A stretch of DNA of 64,000 nt from Clostridium peptidivorans (GCF_900205925.1 NZ_OAOD01000009.1:1-64000), one strand, 5' to 3'; shown: positions 54,540 to 63,165, numbered from the stretch's first letter. Made by a program: numbers and translations. Notes: generated by a model not told the origin, from the letters alone.

Positions 54540-55097
54540 CTATTTAAATTCTTTTCTAAGTTTTTTTAATACTCGTTGCAGCTTATACCTTCCTTGATTA
54601 TAAGTAATTCCTTTTATCTCTGCGTATTCTTTAAGACTTTTATTCTGGAGGTAAATCCAGCTTATTAGTTCTTTTTCCTCCTTATTTAATAGCTTCAAGC
54701 TTTCTTTAAGTTTTTGGTGAGTTTCCTCTTTTAAATAATCCTCTTCTAAGTTAAATTTATCTTCTATGCTATCTCCAAGAGTTAATCCTTCACCAGTTTC
54801 AAATTCCATGCTGTACTCTCCATTATGTCGAGCTTGCTGCCTTATGAGATAGTAAAAGTTTCTTTTAATTGAAGCTAGGGCATAGTAATTAAAGTTCTTA
54901 TTTATAGGCTTGTACATCTTTATAGCCTTTAAAAGGCTCACATAGCCAATTTGAATTAAATCCTCCATCTCATAGCCATTTACATAGGTAAGATGGGCTT
55001 GTTTTATAATATAAGGTTTAAAGTAATTAGTTAAGGTTTCTAAGGATCTTTTATCTGAGCATTGAGCTTTTAAAACCAATTCCTCTAAATTTATCAA
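54540..55097 (-). CDS. Sigma-70 family RNA polymerase sigma factor
   Basis: A 185-residue small sigma factor. Region 2 (EMEDLIQIGYVSLLKAIKMYKP, then ALASIKRNFYYLIRQQARHNGE) and region 4 (LLNKEEKELISWIYLQNKSLKEYAEIKGITYNQGRYKLQRVLKKL) are clear. The TTG at 55097 follows GGGAGG at ideal spacing, while the upstream ATG overlaps that site. It lies just after another sigma-like gene, with the DUF1659/DUF2922 pair downstream. It probably directs RNA polymerase to a few local promoters. Confidence 0.88.
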   Translation of the reverse strand: MINLEELVLKAQCSDKRSLETLTNYFKPYIIKQAHLTYVNGYEMEDLIQIGYVSLLKAIKMYKPINKNFNYYALASIKRNFYYLIRQQARHNGEYSMEFETGEGLTLGDSIEDKFNLEEDYLKEETHQKLKESLKLLNKEEKELISWIYLQNKSLKEYAEIKGITYNQGRYKLQRVLKKLRKEFK

Positions 55098-55124
55098 TAC
55101 ACATCCTCCCATATTTCAATAAGT

Positions 55125-55808
55125 TTAACCTATTTTTTGCTTGCAATAGTAAAATACTTCAGGTATAAGGTTTGCTTCTTCAGGATGTAGAGTCTTCCAC
55201 TGTATCATTTTCTTAGCTAAAGATTTAGAAAATCTCTCCTTTCTTTTTCTAGCAGCATCTTTGCTAATATGTTTTAACTGTGCGTAGTACTTTAATGGAA
55301 ATTCACGAAAGTGCAATATTATATCTAGTATTTCTTTGTGTTCAGGTTTCAAAGTTTCCTTAACCTCCTTTGGAATAGGATCATAAATAATATGCTTTTC
55401 TATAGAATCTTCAAGTATTTCATATGGTTTGCAGGAAAGATTATCTATGCATTTTGTTGAATCTGAATTTTCTATATCTTTATGGTAAAAAACAGATACA
55501 ATACGTAGTTTTTTCTTTATGGGCTTTAATATCTCACTTATATATCTATCAGTGGTAATATGTGAAAAGGAAAGAAGTTCTGAAAAAGTCTTACCTTTAA
55601 ATTTTTTTAAGGCTTTATATAGCTCTAGTTCTGTATCAAAAACTAAATCTTCTAATTCATCACTATCTATAAATATTTGCTCATTAACACATAAAGTTTT
55701 GCATTTATTATAAATATGATGTTTGAAATAATACATATATTTTTCTAATAGCTCTTCACTAAAGTGTATCTCTTCTTTCAATAATTCTATAACTTCATAT
55801 TTCTCCAT
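55125..55808 (-). CDS. Sigma-factor-like regulator, 227 aa
   Basis: I cannot assign a family with certainty. The N-terminal half is helical and acidic (DSDELEDLVFDTELELYKALKKFKG), reminiscent of sigma region 2. The C-terminal part (LKPEHKEILDIILHFREFPLKYYAQLKHISKDAARKRKERF) looks like a region 4 helix-turn-helix. AAGGGGATG precedes the ATG. It shares a mirror-symmetric promoter region with the divergent replication gene and may autoregulate from it. Confidence 0.6.
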   Translation of the reverse strand: MEKYEVIELLKEEIHFSEELLEKYMYYFKHHIYNKCKTLCVNEQIFIDSDELEDLVFDTELELYKALKKFKGKTFSELLSFSHITTDRYISEILKPIKKKLRIVSVFYHKDIENSDSTKCIDNLSCKPYEILEDSIEKHIIYDPIPKEVKETLKPEHKEILDIILHFREFPLKYYAQLKHISKDAARKRKERFSKSLAKKMIQWKTLHPEEANLIPEVFYYCKQKIG

Positions 55809-55841
55809 AATAATACATCCCCTTTATCGCTGCCCCTTAAA

Positions 55842-56016
55842 ATTTTACCCCATATATTATATAAGAGGGGTTGAAATTCCATTTTTGGACGGTTTTTGAA
55901 AAAATATTAAAAATTTATACTAAAAATAAAATTTTTTTAAAGTTTTCAATAAAAAACGTCCATAAAAAGTTTTTTACCCCTCTTATATATATAAAGAGAT
56001 TTTTATAAAGATAGGG
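55842..56016. promoter_or_regulatory. Mirror-symmetric divergent promoter region
   Basis: TATATAAGAGGGGT (55858-55871) and ACCCCTCTTATATA (55976-55989) are 14-bp inverted copies. GGACG (55887-55891) and CGTCC (55957-55961) are inner inverted copies. Read outward in either direction one finds CGTCC, 14-15 bp, ACCCCTCTTATATA, then GGGGTAAA. This does not look like a sigma-A promoter and is likely a pair of promoters for an alternative sigma factor. Confidence 0.7.
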
Positions 56017-56026
56017 GGTAAAGAAA

Positions 56027-57076
56027 ATGCAAAGCAATCTACTTATAAATGACAAACCTGTGGTTATTAATACAAAACTTGCAGTGGTACTAGGATTATC
56101 CGAAAGCATTGTACTTCAGCAAATGAACTATTGGATTGAAAAATCAAAACACATAATTGAGGGGAAAAGGTGGATATATAATACATACTCCAGCTGGCAG
56201 GAGCAGCTTCCTTTCTTTTGTGAAAGCACCATAAGAAGAATTATAAAGAAGCTTGAAAGTATGGAAGTTGTTTTATCTGGAAATTTTAATAAATCAAAAA
56301 TGGACAAGACTAAGTGGTACAGCATAAACTATGATACTTTAGATAAGCTTCAAGAAAAATTCAACATGAAAGATATAGGAGAAAACAGCTCTAGCAATAA
56401 TGATCATATGGATGAAAATATTGATGAATCGAACTGCTCAAATTTAGCAGTGGATGCTACTGATTTAAACAAACCAATACCAGAGATTACTACAGAAGAG
56501 GAAGAAGAGATAGGGGCCAGACCCCTGGGTGAAAATGGTAAAACTGCAGAAGCAGTCAAAATAGAGCAAAATGAGGATAGCAGCAGTCAAATCATTGGAA
56601 ACAGTGAAGAAGACAACCCTAAAGATTTCAATGACATCTTAAGCTTTTTCAATTCAAACATTCACTTAACAACTCCTCATGAGTGTGAAAAGTTAAAGCT
56701 TTTGCATGAGGAGATAAAAAATCCAGATTTAATATTAAAAGCCATGGAGCTTGCCGTGGAAAATAGAGCTAGAAGCTTTAGGTACATTGAGGTGGTTTTA
56801 TATAACTGGGTGGATCTTAAATTACATACTTTACAGGAGGTAGAGGACTACATTAACAAAAATAATGATGGTGGAAAAGGATATAGTGCTGTAAATGCTT
56901 CAAAAGAAGGGAATGGAAATCATGGAGAAAACAAATATTCAAAATGGGGAAGTGGACAACATTCAGGAAATTATAAAAAGGCTCAGAGCAAAGAGCATGG
57001 AAAATATGCAGGCTTTAAGCCAGAATGCACAGAAGTGCCAGACTTCACCGATGAAGAACTGGAAGACTTTATATAG
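56027..57076 (+). CDS. DnaD-like replication protein (phage or plasmid type)
   Basis: A 349-residue protein. The N-terminus (about 1-110) has a winged helix as in phage replication initiators (LAVVLGLSESIVLQQMNYWIEKS, CESTIRRIIKKLE). A poorly conserved acidic linker covers about 125-205. A DnaD-type domain covers about 205-275 (FNDILSFFNSNIH, LILKAMELAVENRARSFRYIEVVLYNWVD). The low-complexity C-terminus overlaps the next gene by 155 bp in another frame. GGGGGTAAAG is the ribosome site. Confidence 0.85.
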   Translation: MQSNLLINDKPVVINTKLAVVLGLSESIVLQQMNYWIEKSKHIIEGKRWIYNTYSSWQEQLPFFCESTIRRIIKKLESMEVVLSGNFNKSKMDKTKWYSINYDTLDKLQEKFNMKDIGENSSSNNDHMDENIDESNCSNLAVDATDLNKPIPEITTEEEEEIGARPLGENGKTAEAVKIEQNEDSSSQIIGNSEEDNPKDFNDILSFFNSNIHLTTPHECEKLKLLHEEIKNPDLILKAMELAVENRARSFRYIEVVLYNWVDLKLHTLQEVEDYINKNNDGGKGYSAVNASKEGNGNHGENKYSKWGSGQHSGNYKKAQSKEHGKYAGFKPECTEVPDFTDEELEDFI

Positions 57077-57881
57077 TGATGATAATGAGCAATCTGATAA
57101 GGAATATGAAAACTTACATGATGCTAATAGTAATTTATATGATAATAAAAATAATAGTTTATATGGAGCCAGTTATGATGGTTTATACAATGAAGAAAAG
57201 GTTTGTCCTAAATGCCGAGGAGTTGGATTTATAGTAAAAAGAGATGAAAAATATCAGGACATCATAACTCCATGCAGCTGCAGCCTGAAGGATAATGTTA
57301 AATCAAAGTGGAAAAGAGCTGGTTTAAATGTTGACAATTCAAAGTTAAATTTTAAAAACTATAAGGTTTTTAATCAGCTTACAAGATATTGTAGAAATAA
57401 GGCTTTAGCTTATGTAAAAAGCTTCAAGGAAATAAGAAATAGGAGACAAAACAGCATAGCCTTTTTAGGACAAGTAGGCAGCGGTAAAACACACCTATCC
57501 ATTGCTATAGCCATGAACTTAATGGAATTAGGTGTAAGGGCTTACTATATGCCCTATAGGGATGTAATCACCAAGATAAAGCAAAATATGCTTGATGACG
57601 AAGCTTATAAAAAAAGTATGGGCAAGTATAAGACTTCAGAACTTTTGATAATAGATGATTTATTTAAAGGAAAGGTTACGGAATCAGACATCAACATAGT
57701 CTTTGAAATAATAAATCATAGATATTTAAATAACTATCCTATGGTAATTTCCAGCGAATATACTATGGAAAAACTTTTGGATTTAGACGAAGCAGTTGGA
57801 AGCCGAATTTTTGAAATGTGCAGAGGAAACGTGGTAGAAATCGAGGGGAAGGAAAATAATTATAGGTTGAAAGAGAGATGA
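56922..57881 (+). CDS. DnaC-like helicase loader (AAA+)
   Basis: A 319-residue AAA+ ATPase of the DnaC/IstB type. An N-terminal helix is followed by a Cys-rich segment CPKCRGVGFIV and a CSCSL (about 95-122), then Walker A GQVGSGKTH (about 189-197), Walker B LLIIDDLFKG and SSEYTMEKLL. It would load a replicative helicase at a phage or plasmid origin. The start ATG at 56922 follows AAGGGA inside the preceding gene. No later start has a ribosome site, so a long overlap seems real. Confidence 0.85.
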   Translation: MEKTNIQNGEVDNIQEIIKRLRAKSMENMQALSQNAQKCQTSPMKNWKTLYSDDNEQSDKEYENLHDANSNLYDNKNNSLYGASYDGLYNEEKVCPKCRGVGFIVKRDEKYQDIITPCSCSLKDNVKSKWKRAGLNVDNSKLNFKNYKVFNQLTRYCRNKALAYVKSFKEIRNRRQNSIAFLGQVGSGKTHLSIAIAMNLMELGVRAYYMPYRDVITKIKQNMLDDEAYKKSMGKYKTSELLIIDDLFKGKVTESDINIVFEIINHRYLNNYPMVISSEYTMEKLLDLDEAVGSRIFEMCRGNVVEIEGKENNYRLKER

Positions 57882-57934
57882 TGAAGTTTATTGAAGGATA
57901 AAGTTATTGTAAATCAGTAGGTAGAACTCTATAA

Positions 57935-57972
57935 TATTATAGTGCCACCCGCATGACAAGTGGCAAGTTTTC
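57935..57972 (+). terminator. Hairpin after the helicase loader gene
   Basis: TGCCAC and GTGGCA pair around an 11-nt loop, followed by AGTTTTC. Confidence 0.5.
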
Positions 57973-58027
57973 ATAATTTAGATAAAGGGCTTATTTAATA
58001 TTAGCTAACAGGAGGTGAAGACATAGA

Positions 58028-58831
58028 ATGACGTTTTTAATTGAGTTACTAGCTAGAAGCTTTATAGAAACATTATATATTGCAGGAATGATTATTTTAG
58101 TTGGGTTACTCCTTGGAGTATTAAGAAATAGTTCTATAAGAAATTTTCAAAGAAGTTTTGGTAGTAAAGCATTAATGATAACAGGGATTATTGGTGTTCC
58201 AATACATGAGCTGAGCCATGCTGTTTTTGCTTTATTATTTGGTCATAAGATTACTAAGATAAAATTACTTCAAAAACCGGATGAAAATGGGGTAATGGGA
58301 TATGTACAGCATAGTTATAATCAAGGCAGCATTTATCAACAGATAGGAAATTTTTCTATAGGTATAGCACCGATATTTGGAGGGGTTTTTTATATAATTG
58401 CCTTAATGCGTTTTATAATACCACAGGCTTATAACAAGTTTATTTATATTTTAGTAGAAAGTTTGGATATTACAGTATTAAATAGAGGTACAATGGAAGG
58501 AATAATAAATTCTTATAGAGAGCTTATAAAAGTTATTTTCTCGCTAAAGAACTTTGAAAATCCATACTTTTATGCGTTTTTATTTATATCCATATGTATA
58601 TCATCCCACATATCATTGAGTTATGCAGATATAAAGGGAGCATCTAGAGGATTATGGGTTATATTTTTAATAATATTTATACTTAATGCTTTAGGTTTGT
58701 CAAAGTATATATTAACTATTAATTTAATAAAATACAATGTTTTATTAACAGGATTTCTAATTATAGCTGTGATACTTTCTACAATAACATTCTTAATAAG
58801 TTTAATTTTCATTACCGTTAAAATGCATTAA
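58028..58831 (+). CDS. HELSH-motif integral membrane protein (M50-like)
   Basis: A 267-residue membrane protein with about six helices. The third hydrophobic segment contains IGVPIHELSHAVFALLFGH, an HExxH zinc motif inside a membrane helix as in site-2-type proteases, but no clear NPxxDG partner motif is seen. Helices follow at about 115-135, 175-195 and 205-265. AGGAGGTGAA precedes the ATG. It is the last gene inside the flanking repeats. A second M50-like gene lies just outside. Confidence 0.75.
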   Translation: MTFLIELLARSFIETLYIAGMIILVGLLLGVLRNSSIRNFQRSFGSKALMITGIIGVPIHELSHAVFALLFGHKITKIKLLQKPDENGVMGYVQHSYNQGSIYQQIGNFSIGIAPIFGGVFYIIALMRFIIPQAYNKFIYILVESLDITVLNRGTMEGIINSYRELIKVIFSLKNFENPYFYAFLFISICISSHISLSYADIKGASRGLWVIFLIIFILNALGLSKYILTINLIKYNVLLTGFLIIAVILSTITFLISLIFITVKMH

Positions 58832-58846
58832 GATTTAATTTGCACA

Positions 58847-58973
58847 AGGTAAAGTACAAGAACAGTGTATTAAAAATTAAAAGCTTATACCATTTAAATT
58901 CAGTGGACATGGTTCGTTTTATGATGAAAAAGATAAGTTTAATGAGGAATTGATGAAATATATTGAAGAGTAA
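58847..58973 (+). pseudogene. 3' remnant of an alpha/beta hydrolase gene
   Basis: This stretch corresponds to the last 127 bp of the hydrolase gene at 41593-41719. It has a nonsense change (TCA to TAA at 58878-58880), no start, and several substitutions. The stop codon position is conserved. It is part of the right direct repeat. Confidence 0.92.
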
Positions 58974-59140
58974 AGTTAATAATTTATTTAAGTGCCGTAT
59001 AATTCAGAAGAAGTGAATTATACGGCATTTTTTATGAAAACTCATATTGTTTTGTAACTAGTAAATGGATATATTTGCCTAAATAATTTTGTTGATTTAT
59101 AATAAAATTAGAAAAATCGATATTATATTACATAATTACC
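58847..59140 (+). repeat. Right direct repeat flanking the CRISPR island
   Basis: Direct copy of 41593-41882. It holds the hydrolase remnant, a terminator (AAGTGCCGTA/TACGGCATTT), a TTGCCT-17-TATAAT promoter (59075-59103) and an identical 45-bp end. The sequences diverge immediately after both copies. Confidence 0.92.
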
Positions 59141-59224
59141 ATATCACTATAATTTAATCAATAATGGTAATAAAACACAAAGTTATAACATTTTATTATA
59201 TTCAGATAGTAGGTGAAGAAAATT

Positions 59225-59965
59225 ATGGAAAAAGAAAGCCATAGAGAACCAATAAAAAAATCAAGTATCAGAGAGACGCTGTTTAGTATTATAATAGCCT
59301 CTTTAACAATTTTAATATTAGGATTTGCTATAAATTTGAAGTATGCAATAGGATATTTATTTATTCTTATTATTCATGAATTAGGTCATTATATTACATC
59401 AAAATTTTTAAAGGTAAATGTTGTTTTTGGAGGCTTTACTCCTATTGGAGCATATATAGTTCATGAAAATCCTAAAAATTGTAAAGAAAATGCACTTATT
59501 GCAATGGGAGGACCGTTATTTGGAGGTATACTTGGACTTATTTATTATATAGTTTATCATGTTACTGGGGATTATACATTTTTAGTATTAAGTTTTACCT
59601 CAATAATAGTAAATTTAAGCAATTTAATACCTGTAAAGCCTCTTGATGGTGGGCATATAGTTGAAGCAATATCCCCTATTTTATGCTATATTGGATTTCC
59701 ATTTTTAATATATATGTTTATATCAGTAAATAAATTAAAGAGTAAGATACTATTATTTTTTATTATGGTAGCAGGTGTTTATCAAACATATAATTTCACT
59801 ATCAAATATAAAACTGATTCTTATTACAAACTGGACAAATATAGTAAAATAAAGTTTATAATTATATATAGTATATTAGTATTATCTTTAGCAATCAGTG
59901 CCATATATCTTTATAATACATTCAATTATAAAGATATATTTAAAAGCATTTTCAGATTTAAATAA
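59225..59965 (+). CDS. M50 family membrane metallopeptidase
   Basis: A 246-residue site-2-type protease. Helix 2 has LIIHELGHYITSK (HExxH at about 45-49), and a later helix has NLIPVKPLDGGHIVE, the NPxxDG-type third zinc ligand. Five to six helices in total. It would cleave membrane substrates. The ATG at 59225 follows TAGGTGA. Its promoter is the one duplicated from upstream of the WYL regulator. Confidence 0.88.
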   Translation: MEKESHREPIKKSSIRETLFSIIIASLTILILGFAINLKYAIGYLFILIIHELGHYITSKFLKVNVVFGGFTPIGAYIVHENPKNCKENALIAMGGPLFGGILGLIYYIVYHVTGDYTFLVLSFTSIIVNLSNLIPVKPLDGGHIVEAISPILCYIGFPFLIYMFISVNKLKSKILLFFIMVAGVYQTYNFTIKYKTDSYYKLDKYSKIKFIIIYSILVLSLAISAIYLYNTFNYKDIFKSIFRFK

Positions 59966-60190
59966 TTATAAGTTAAATAAATTTCTGTGGTATTTTTTAC
60001 ATTAAGATTATAGATGGACAACCCCATATATAATTTTTCATTAAATTCCAACATTATGTTAAAACATAGCTAAATTAAAACTTCCATTATTTATTTGATT
60101 ATATAGAACTTAATGGTACAATTAGGACATGAGCGAACTGTAATATAATACTTATTTGTAGAATTATGTGAACTTGAAAGGAGTATAATT

Positions 60191-60460
60191 ATGAATCACT
60201 TAACTATTTTTGGAATTGCAGTAGCAGGGTTATTACTATGGATAGTAAGTAGTATTATCCAGATGCGAAGTGATATAACACGCATAAATATAAATTTAAA
60301 TAAGATTGCTAAACAAGTTGGAGTACCTGATACAATAACGGATGAATTAAAAAGTCTTATTTTAGAAGGTAAAAAAGTTGAAGCAATAAAAAAATATAGA
60401 ATTGCTACTGGACTTGGATTGAAAGAAGCGAAAGAATATATTGATTCCTTAAGTAAATAG
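60191..60460 (+). CDS. Membrane-anchored protein with L7/L12 C-terminal-like domain
   Basis: An 89-residue protein. The N-terminus has one membrane helix (about 5-21). The C-terminal part, DELKSLILEGKKVEAIKKYRIATGLGLKEAKEYIDSL, resembles the C-terminal domain of ribosomal protein L7/L12. Such fusions are common in Firmicutes but uncharacterised. GAAAGGAG precedes the ATG. A perfect hairpin follows. Confidence 0.8.
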   Translation: MNHLTIFGIAVAGLLLWIVSSIIQMRSDITRININLNKIAKQVGVPDTITDELKSLILEGKKVEAIKKYRIATGLGLKEAKEYIDSLSK

Positions 60461-60497
60461 GAATTTTAAATGTGTTAATAATTTCTCAAAATACGAA

Positions 60498-60532
60498 TTA
60501 AGGGAAGTCAAAAATGACTTCCCTTAAAAATT
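60498..60532 (+). terminator. Terminator of the L7/L12-like gene
   Basis: TTAAGGGAAGTCA and TGACTTCCCTTAA form a 13-bp perfect stem followed by AAATTG. Confidence 0.7.
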
Positions 60533-60576
60533 GATATGTTATCAACACTATTCTAAAACATGGTCAAATTTATTAA

Positions 60577-60783
60577 TACAGGACATATGTTCCAGTAGAT
60601 GGAGAGTATATAATCGTTGATGTAAGCAGCGAAGAGTTTAATGTGCTAGATAAAGTTATTATTAAACAGGATAAAAAAACTAAGAAAATTGATATAACTA
60701 ATCAATATTTTAAATTTATATGTAAAGCTGATTATAAGGTCTATTTAGCAACCCTTGATTTTTCAAGGGTTTTTCTTTTAACT
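60577..60783 (+). pseudogene. Gene remnant without start codon
   Basis: An open frame of about 65 codons reads in part RTYVPVDGEYIIVDVSSEEF and has normal-looking residue use, but there is a stop directly before it (60574) and no plausible start or ribosome site. It runs into a good terminator (AACCCTTGA/TCAAGGGTT plus T-run, 60751-60778). It looks like the 3' end of a lost gene; the family is unknown. Confidence 0.5.
60751..60780 (+). terminator. Terminator after the gene remnant
   Basis: AACCCTTGA and TCAAGGGTT pair around TTTT and are followed by TTTCTTTTA. Confidence 0.75.
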
Positions 60784-60921
60784 TAAAATTTTGATTATTA
60801 AAGTAGTAATTATCTAATTGAAGCTTGGGTTATTGTACTTTTAATATGTAATACTATCAATGTTCATATGGCGGCCATGTTTATTTTTGTAACAAACTGT
60901 CTTTTTAATTGCAGCCTGCTT

Positions 60922-60930
60922 TGGTATAAT
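60922..60930 (+). promoter_or_regulatory. Extended -10 promoter of the second sigma-54 activator
   Basis: TGGTATAAT lies 50 bp before the ATG. The -35 is poor. The region 60784-60921 contains nothing else recognisable. Confidence 0.45.
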
Positions 60931-60979
60931 AATTATAAATGTAATTCGAATAAGAAACATTTGAGGGGGCTGACTACCT

Positions 60980-62719
60980 ATGGATTCAACACTTTCTCAT
61001 ATAACTGATTATATCAGACAATTAATTGAAACAACACAATCTGTTATTAGATTTGATATGTTTGTAGTTGATGAAAATCTTTATCGTATTATAGGTACTG
61101 GAGAATATGAAAAATATGAAGGTCTTCCATTGCCAAAGGGAGGTTCTACTGATTATGTAGTTAATTCGGGAAAACCTCTTGTAATAAATAACCCTAAGGA
61201 ACATGAGGTTTGCAAAACATGCCCTGTAACTAAACTATGCTATAAAGAATATTCCATTATATATCCGATAATAAAGCAAGACAAAACAATTGGAGCCATT
61301 GCTATAGGTGCCTTTTCTGAGGAAATGAAAAGACAACAAATGGATAAGGAAAAGGATTTATTATTATTTCTAAAAAATATGGCAGATTTTTTAAGTTCTA
61401 AGCTTATTGAAAAAGAGAACGCAGAAAGGCTTAAAACAATTTTAAATACTGTAAATGAAGGAATAATTGTTACTGATAGCAGGGGTCAAATAATTTCATA
61501 TAATGATATAATAAAAAAAATATTTCACATTAAACCTGATAACAATACTTATATAGGAGACATTCTGCCTATTCCTAATATCTCTGAAATAATTGAAAGA
61601 AAAGAGGTCTATGATAATTTTGAATTGAATCTGGATACTCCTTCAGAAGAAGTAAGATTATACGTTGCAATAAAACCTATTCAATCCATGAATTGCAATT
61701 CTGAAATACTTTTTTCCTTCAGAGATAAAAAGGAAATGGGAAGTATTGCATATAAACTACTGGCTGATTATTCATACTTAAATTTTAATTTGGATAATAT
61801 AATCGGTATTAGTGAAAGTATAAAAAAGTCAAAGGATGATTCGGTTATTGCTGCAAGAAGTGATTCAAATGTTTTAATCCGTGGAGAGAGTGGAACTGGG
61901 AAAGAGCTTTTTGCTAGAGCAATTCATAATAATGGTAAGAGGGAAAAGAAACCCTTTATAGCTGTCAATTGTGCAGCAATACCTGAAAATCTATTGGAAA
62001 GTGAACTTTTTGGATATGAGGATGGTGCCTTCACGGGGGCCAAAAAAGGTGGAAAACCAGGAAAGTTTGAGTTGGCAAATAACGGAACATTTTTTCTTGA
62101 TGAAATAGGAGACCTTTCGCTTCATCTCCAACCAAAGCTTTTGAGAGTTATTGAATATGGAGAAATGGAGCGAGTAGGTGGAACGAAGCCAATAAAACTC
62201 AACATTAGAATAGTTGCTGCTACAAATAGAAATTTAGAAAAAATGATTGAAGAAGGAGAATTTAGAGAGGATCTATATTATAGACTTAATGTCATGTCCG
62301 TAGATATTCCGCCTTTGAGGGAAAGAATGGAAGATATACTTGTATTAATTAGGCACTTTATTGAGGTATATAATAATAAGTATGGTAAAAATATAAAAGA
62401 TATCTCTGATGAAGCTAAAAAAGCATTTTTATTATATAATTGGCCAGGTAATGTTAGAGAACTGCAAAATGCAATTGAATATTCAATGAATGTGGAAAAG
62501 ACTGATATAATTCAGTATGATAGTGTATCTAATAAAATAAAAAATCAGTCCCAAAAAGGAAAACAGACATTAACAAGTAAAAATATTAAACAATTTGAAC
62601 TAGAAACTATCCGAGAATTACTTAATGAGTATGGATATAGCATGGAAGGTAAAAAAAAGGTAGCTATGAGCATGGGGATTAGCCTTACAACATTGTATAG
62701 GAGACTAAACTCCTTATAA
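60980..62719 (+). CDS. Sigma-54-dependent activator with Cys-containing sensor domain
   Basis: A 579-residue enhancer-binding protein. The N-terminal sensor (about 1-150) is GAF-like and contains [13 protein letters not shown] (about residues 78-90), a three-Cys motif that may bind metal or an Fe-S cluster. A PAS domain follows (about 155-250; [21 protein letters not shown]). The AAA+ domain (about 270-500) has GESGTGKE, the intact GAFTGA loop and FFLDEIGDL. The C-terminal Fis helix-turn-helix is [18 protein letters not shown]. The next gene has a sigma-54 promoter and is the likely target. Resembles activators of amino acid catabolism in clostridia. Confidence 0.93.
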   Translation: MDSTLSHITDYIRQLIETTQSVIRFDMFVVDENLYRIIGTGEYEKYEGLPLPKGGSTDYVVNSGKPLVINNPKEHEVCKTCPVTKLCYKEYSIIYPIIKQDKTIGAIAIGAFSEEMKRQQMDKEKDLLLFLKNMADFLSSKLIEKENAERLKTILNTVNEGIIVTDSRGQIISYNDIIKKIFHIKPDNNTYIGDILPIPNISEIIERKEVYDNFELNLDTPSEEVRLYVAIKPIQSMNCNSEILFSFRDKKEMGSIAYKLLADYSYLNFNLDNIIGISESIKKSKDDSVIAARSDSNVLIRGESGTGKELFARAIHNNGKREKKPFIAVNCAAIPENLLESELFGYEDGAFTGAKKGGKPGKFELANNGTFFLDEIGDLSLHLQPKLLRVIEYGEMERVGGTKPIKLNIRIVAATNRNLEKMIEEGEFREDLYYRLNVMSVDIPPLRERMEDILVLIRHFIEVYNNKYGKNIKDISDEAKKAFLLYNWPGNVRELQNAIEYSMNVEKTDIIQYDSVSNKIKNQSQKGKQTLTSKNIKQFELETIRELLNEYGYSMEGKKKVAMSMGISLTTLYRRLNSL

Positions 62720-62728
62720 TTAGTTCAG

Positions 62729-62772
62729 AATTTGTCAAATTGGAAAACGAAATTATCAACTTGGCAAATTTG
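62729..62772 (+). promoter_or_regulatory. Candidate enhancer (UAS) sites for the sigma-54 promoter
   Basis: AATTTG-T-CAAATT (62729-62741) is a palindrome, and TTGGCAAATTTG (62761-62772) carries related half-sites. They lie 155-200 bp upstream of the sigma-54 promoter, a usual enhancer distance. Confidence 0.45.
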
Positions 62773-62810
62773 TAGAAAGCTGAAATTTAGTGTAATTATG
62801 TAGATAATAT

Positions 62811-62859
62811 AACCTTATTTTCATTTTGAAAAATCAATTTGAAAATAAGGTTTTTTTCT
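62811..62859 (+). terminator. Terminator of the second sigma-54 activator
   Basis: AACCTTATTTTCA pairs with TGAAAATAAGGTT and is followed by a T-run. Confidence 0.8.
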
Positions 62860-62925
62860 GCAGATTTATAATATTGAGAATGTTGATTTTACGCCATTTT
62901 CTTCGTTCAATTTAAAACAAAACAT

Positions 62926-62941
62926 TGGCACGGTTTTTGCT
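62926..62941 (+). promoter_or_regulatory. Sigma-54 promoter upstream of the glutamine amidotransferase-like gene
   Basis: TGGCACG-GTTT-TTGCT is a consensus -24/-12 promoter. It is 225 bp before the next gene start. Confidence 0.92.
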
Positions 62942-62989
62942 TATTATAAATTATGAAAGTCATATAACTTTATTAAACAAAATCAATAG

Positions 62990-63071
62990 AAAGGAGGATA
63001 AATCCTACTAGTTGAAAACGATTGTAAATTATAGAAACTGTGGTAGCGGCAAATACAGCAAGGATTATTAA
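62990..63071 (+). other. Strong ribosome site with only a 19-codon frame in the sigma-54 leader
   Basis: AAAGGAGG (62990-62997) is followed after 14 nt by a TTG (63012) that opens 19 codons, reading MKTIVNYRNCGSGKYSKDY, before TAA at 63069. A second short frame, starting at an ATG (63085) with no ribosome site, ends near 63138. It may be a leader peptide or the remains of a deleted first gene. Confidence 0.3.
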
Positions 63072-63165
63072 TATATAAGCTATTATGGATTCATTTAACA
63101 GTGTCAAATATAATTTTCAAAAATTAAAAAAATTTTAACTGATGAGAAATAAGGGGGAAACCACA

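Noticed and set aside
56895-56921. Longer N-terminus for the DnaC-like protein starting at 56895 or 56913
   Set aside because: The TTG at 56895 has no ribosome site and the ATG at 56913 touches the AAGGGA; 56922 is better spaced.
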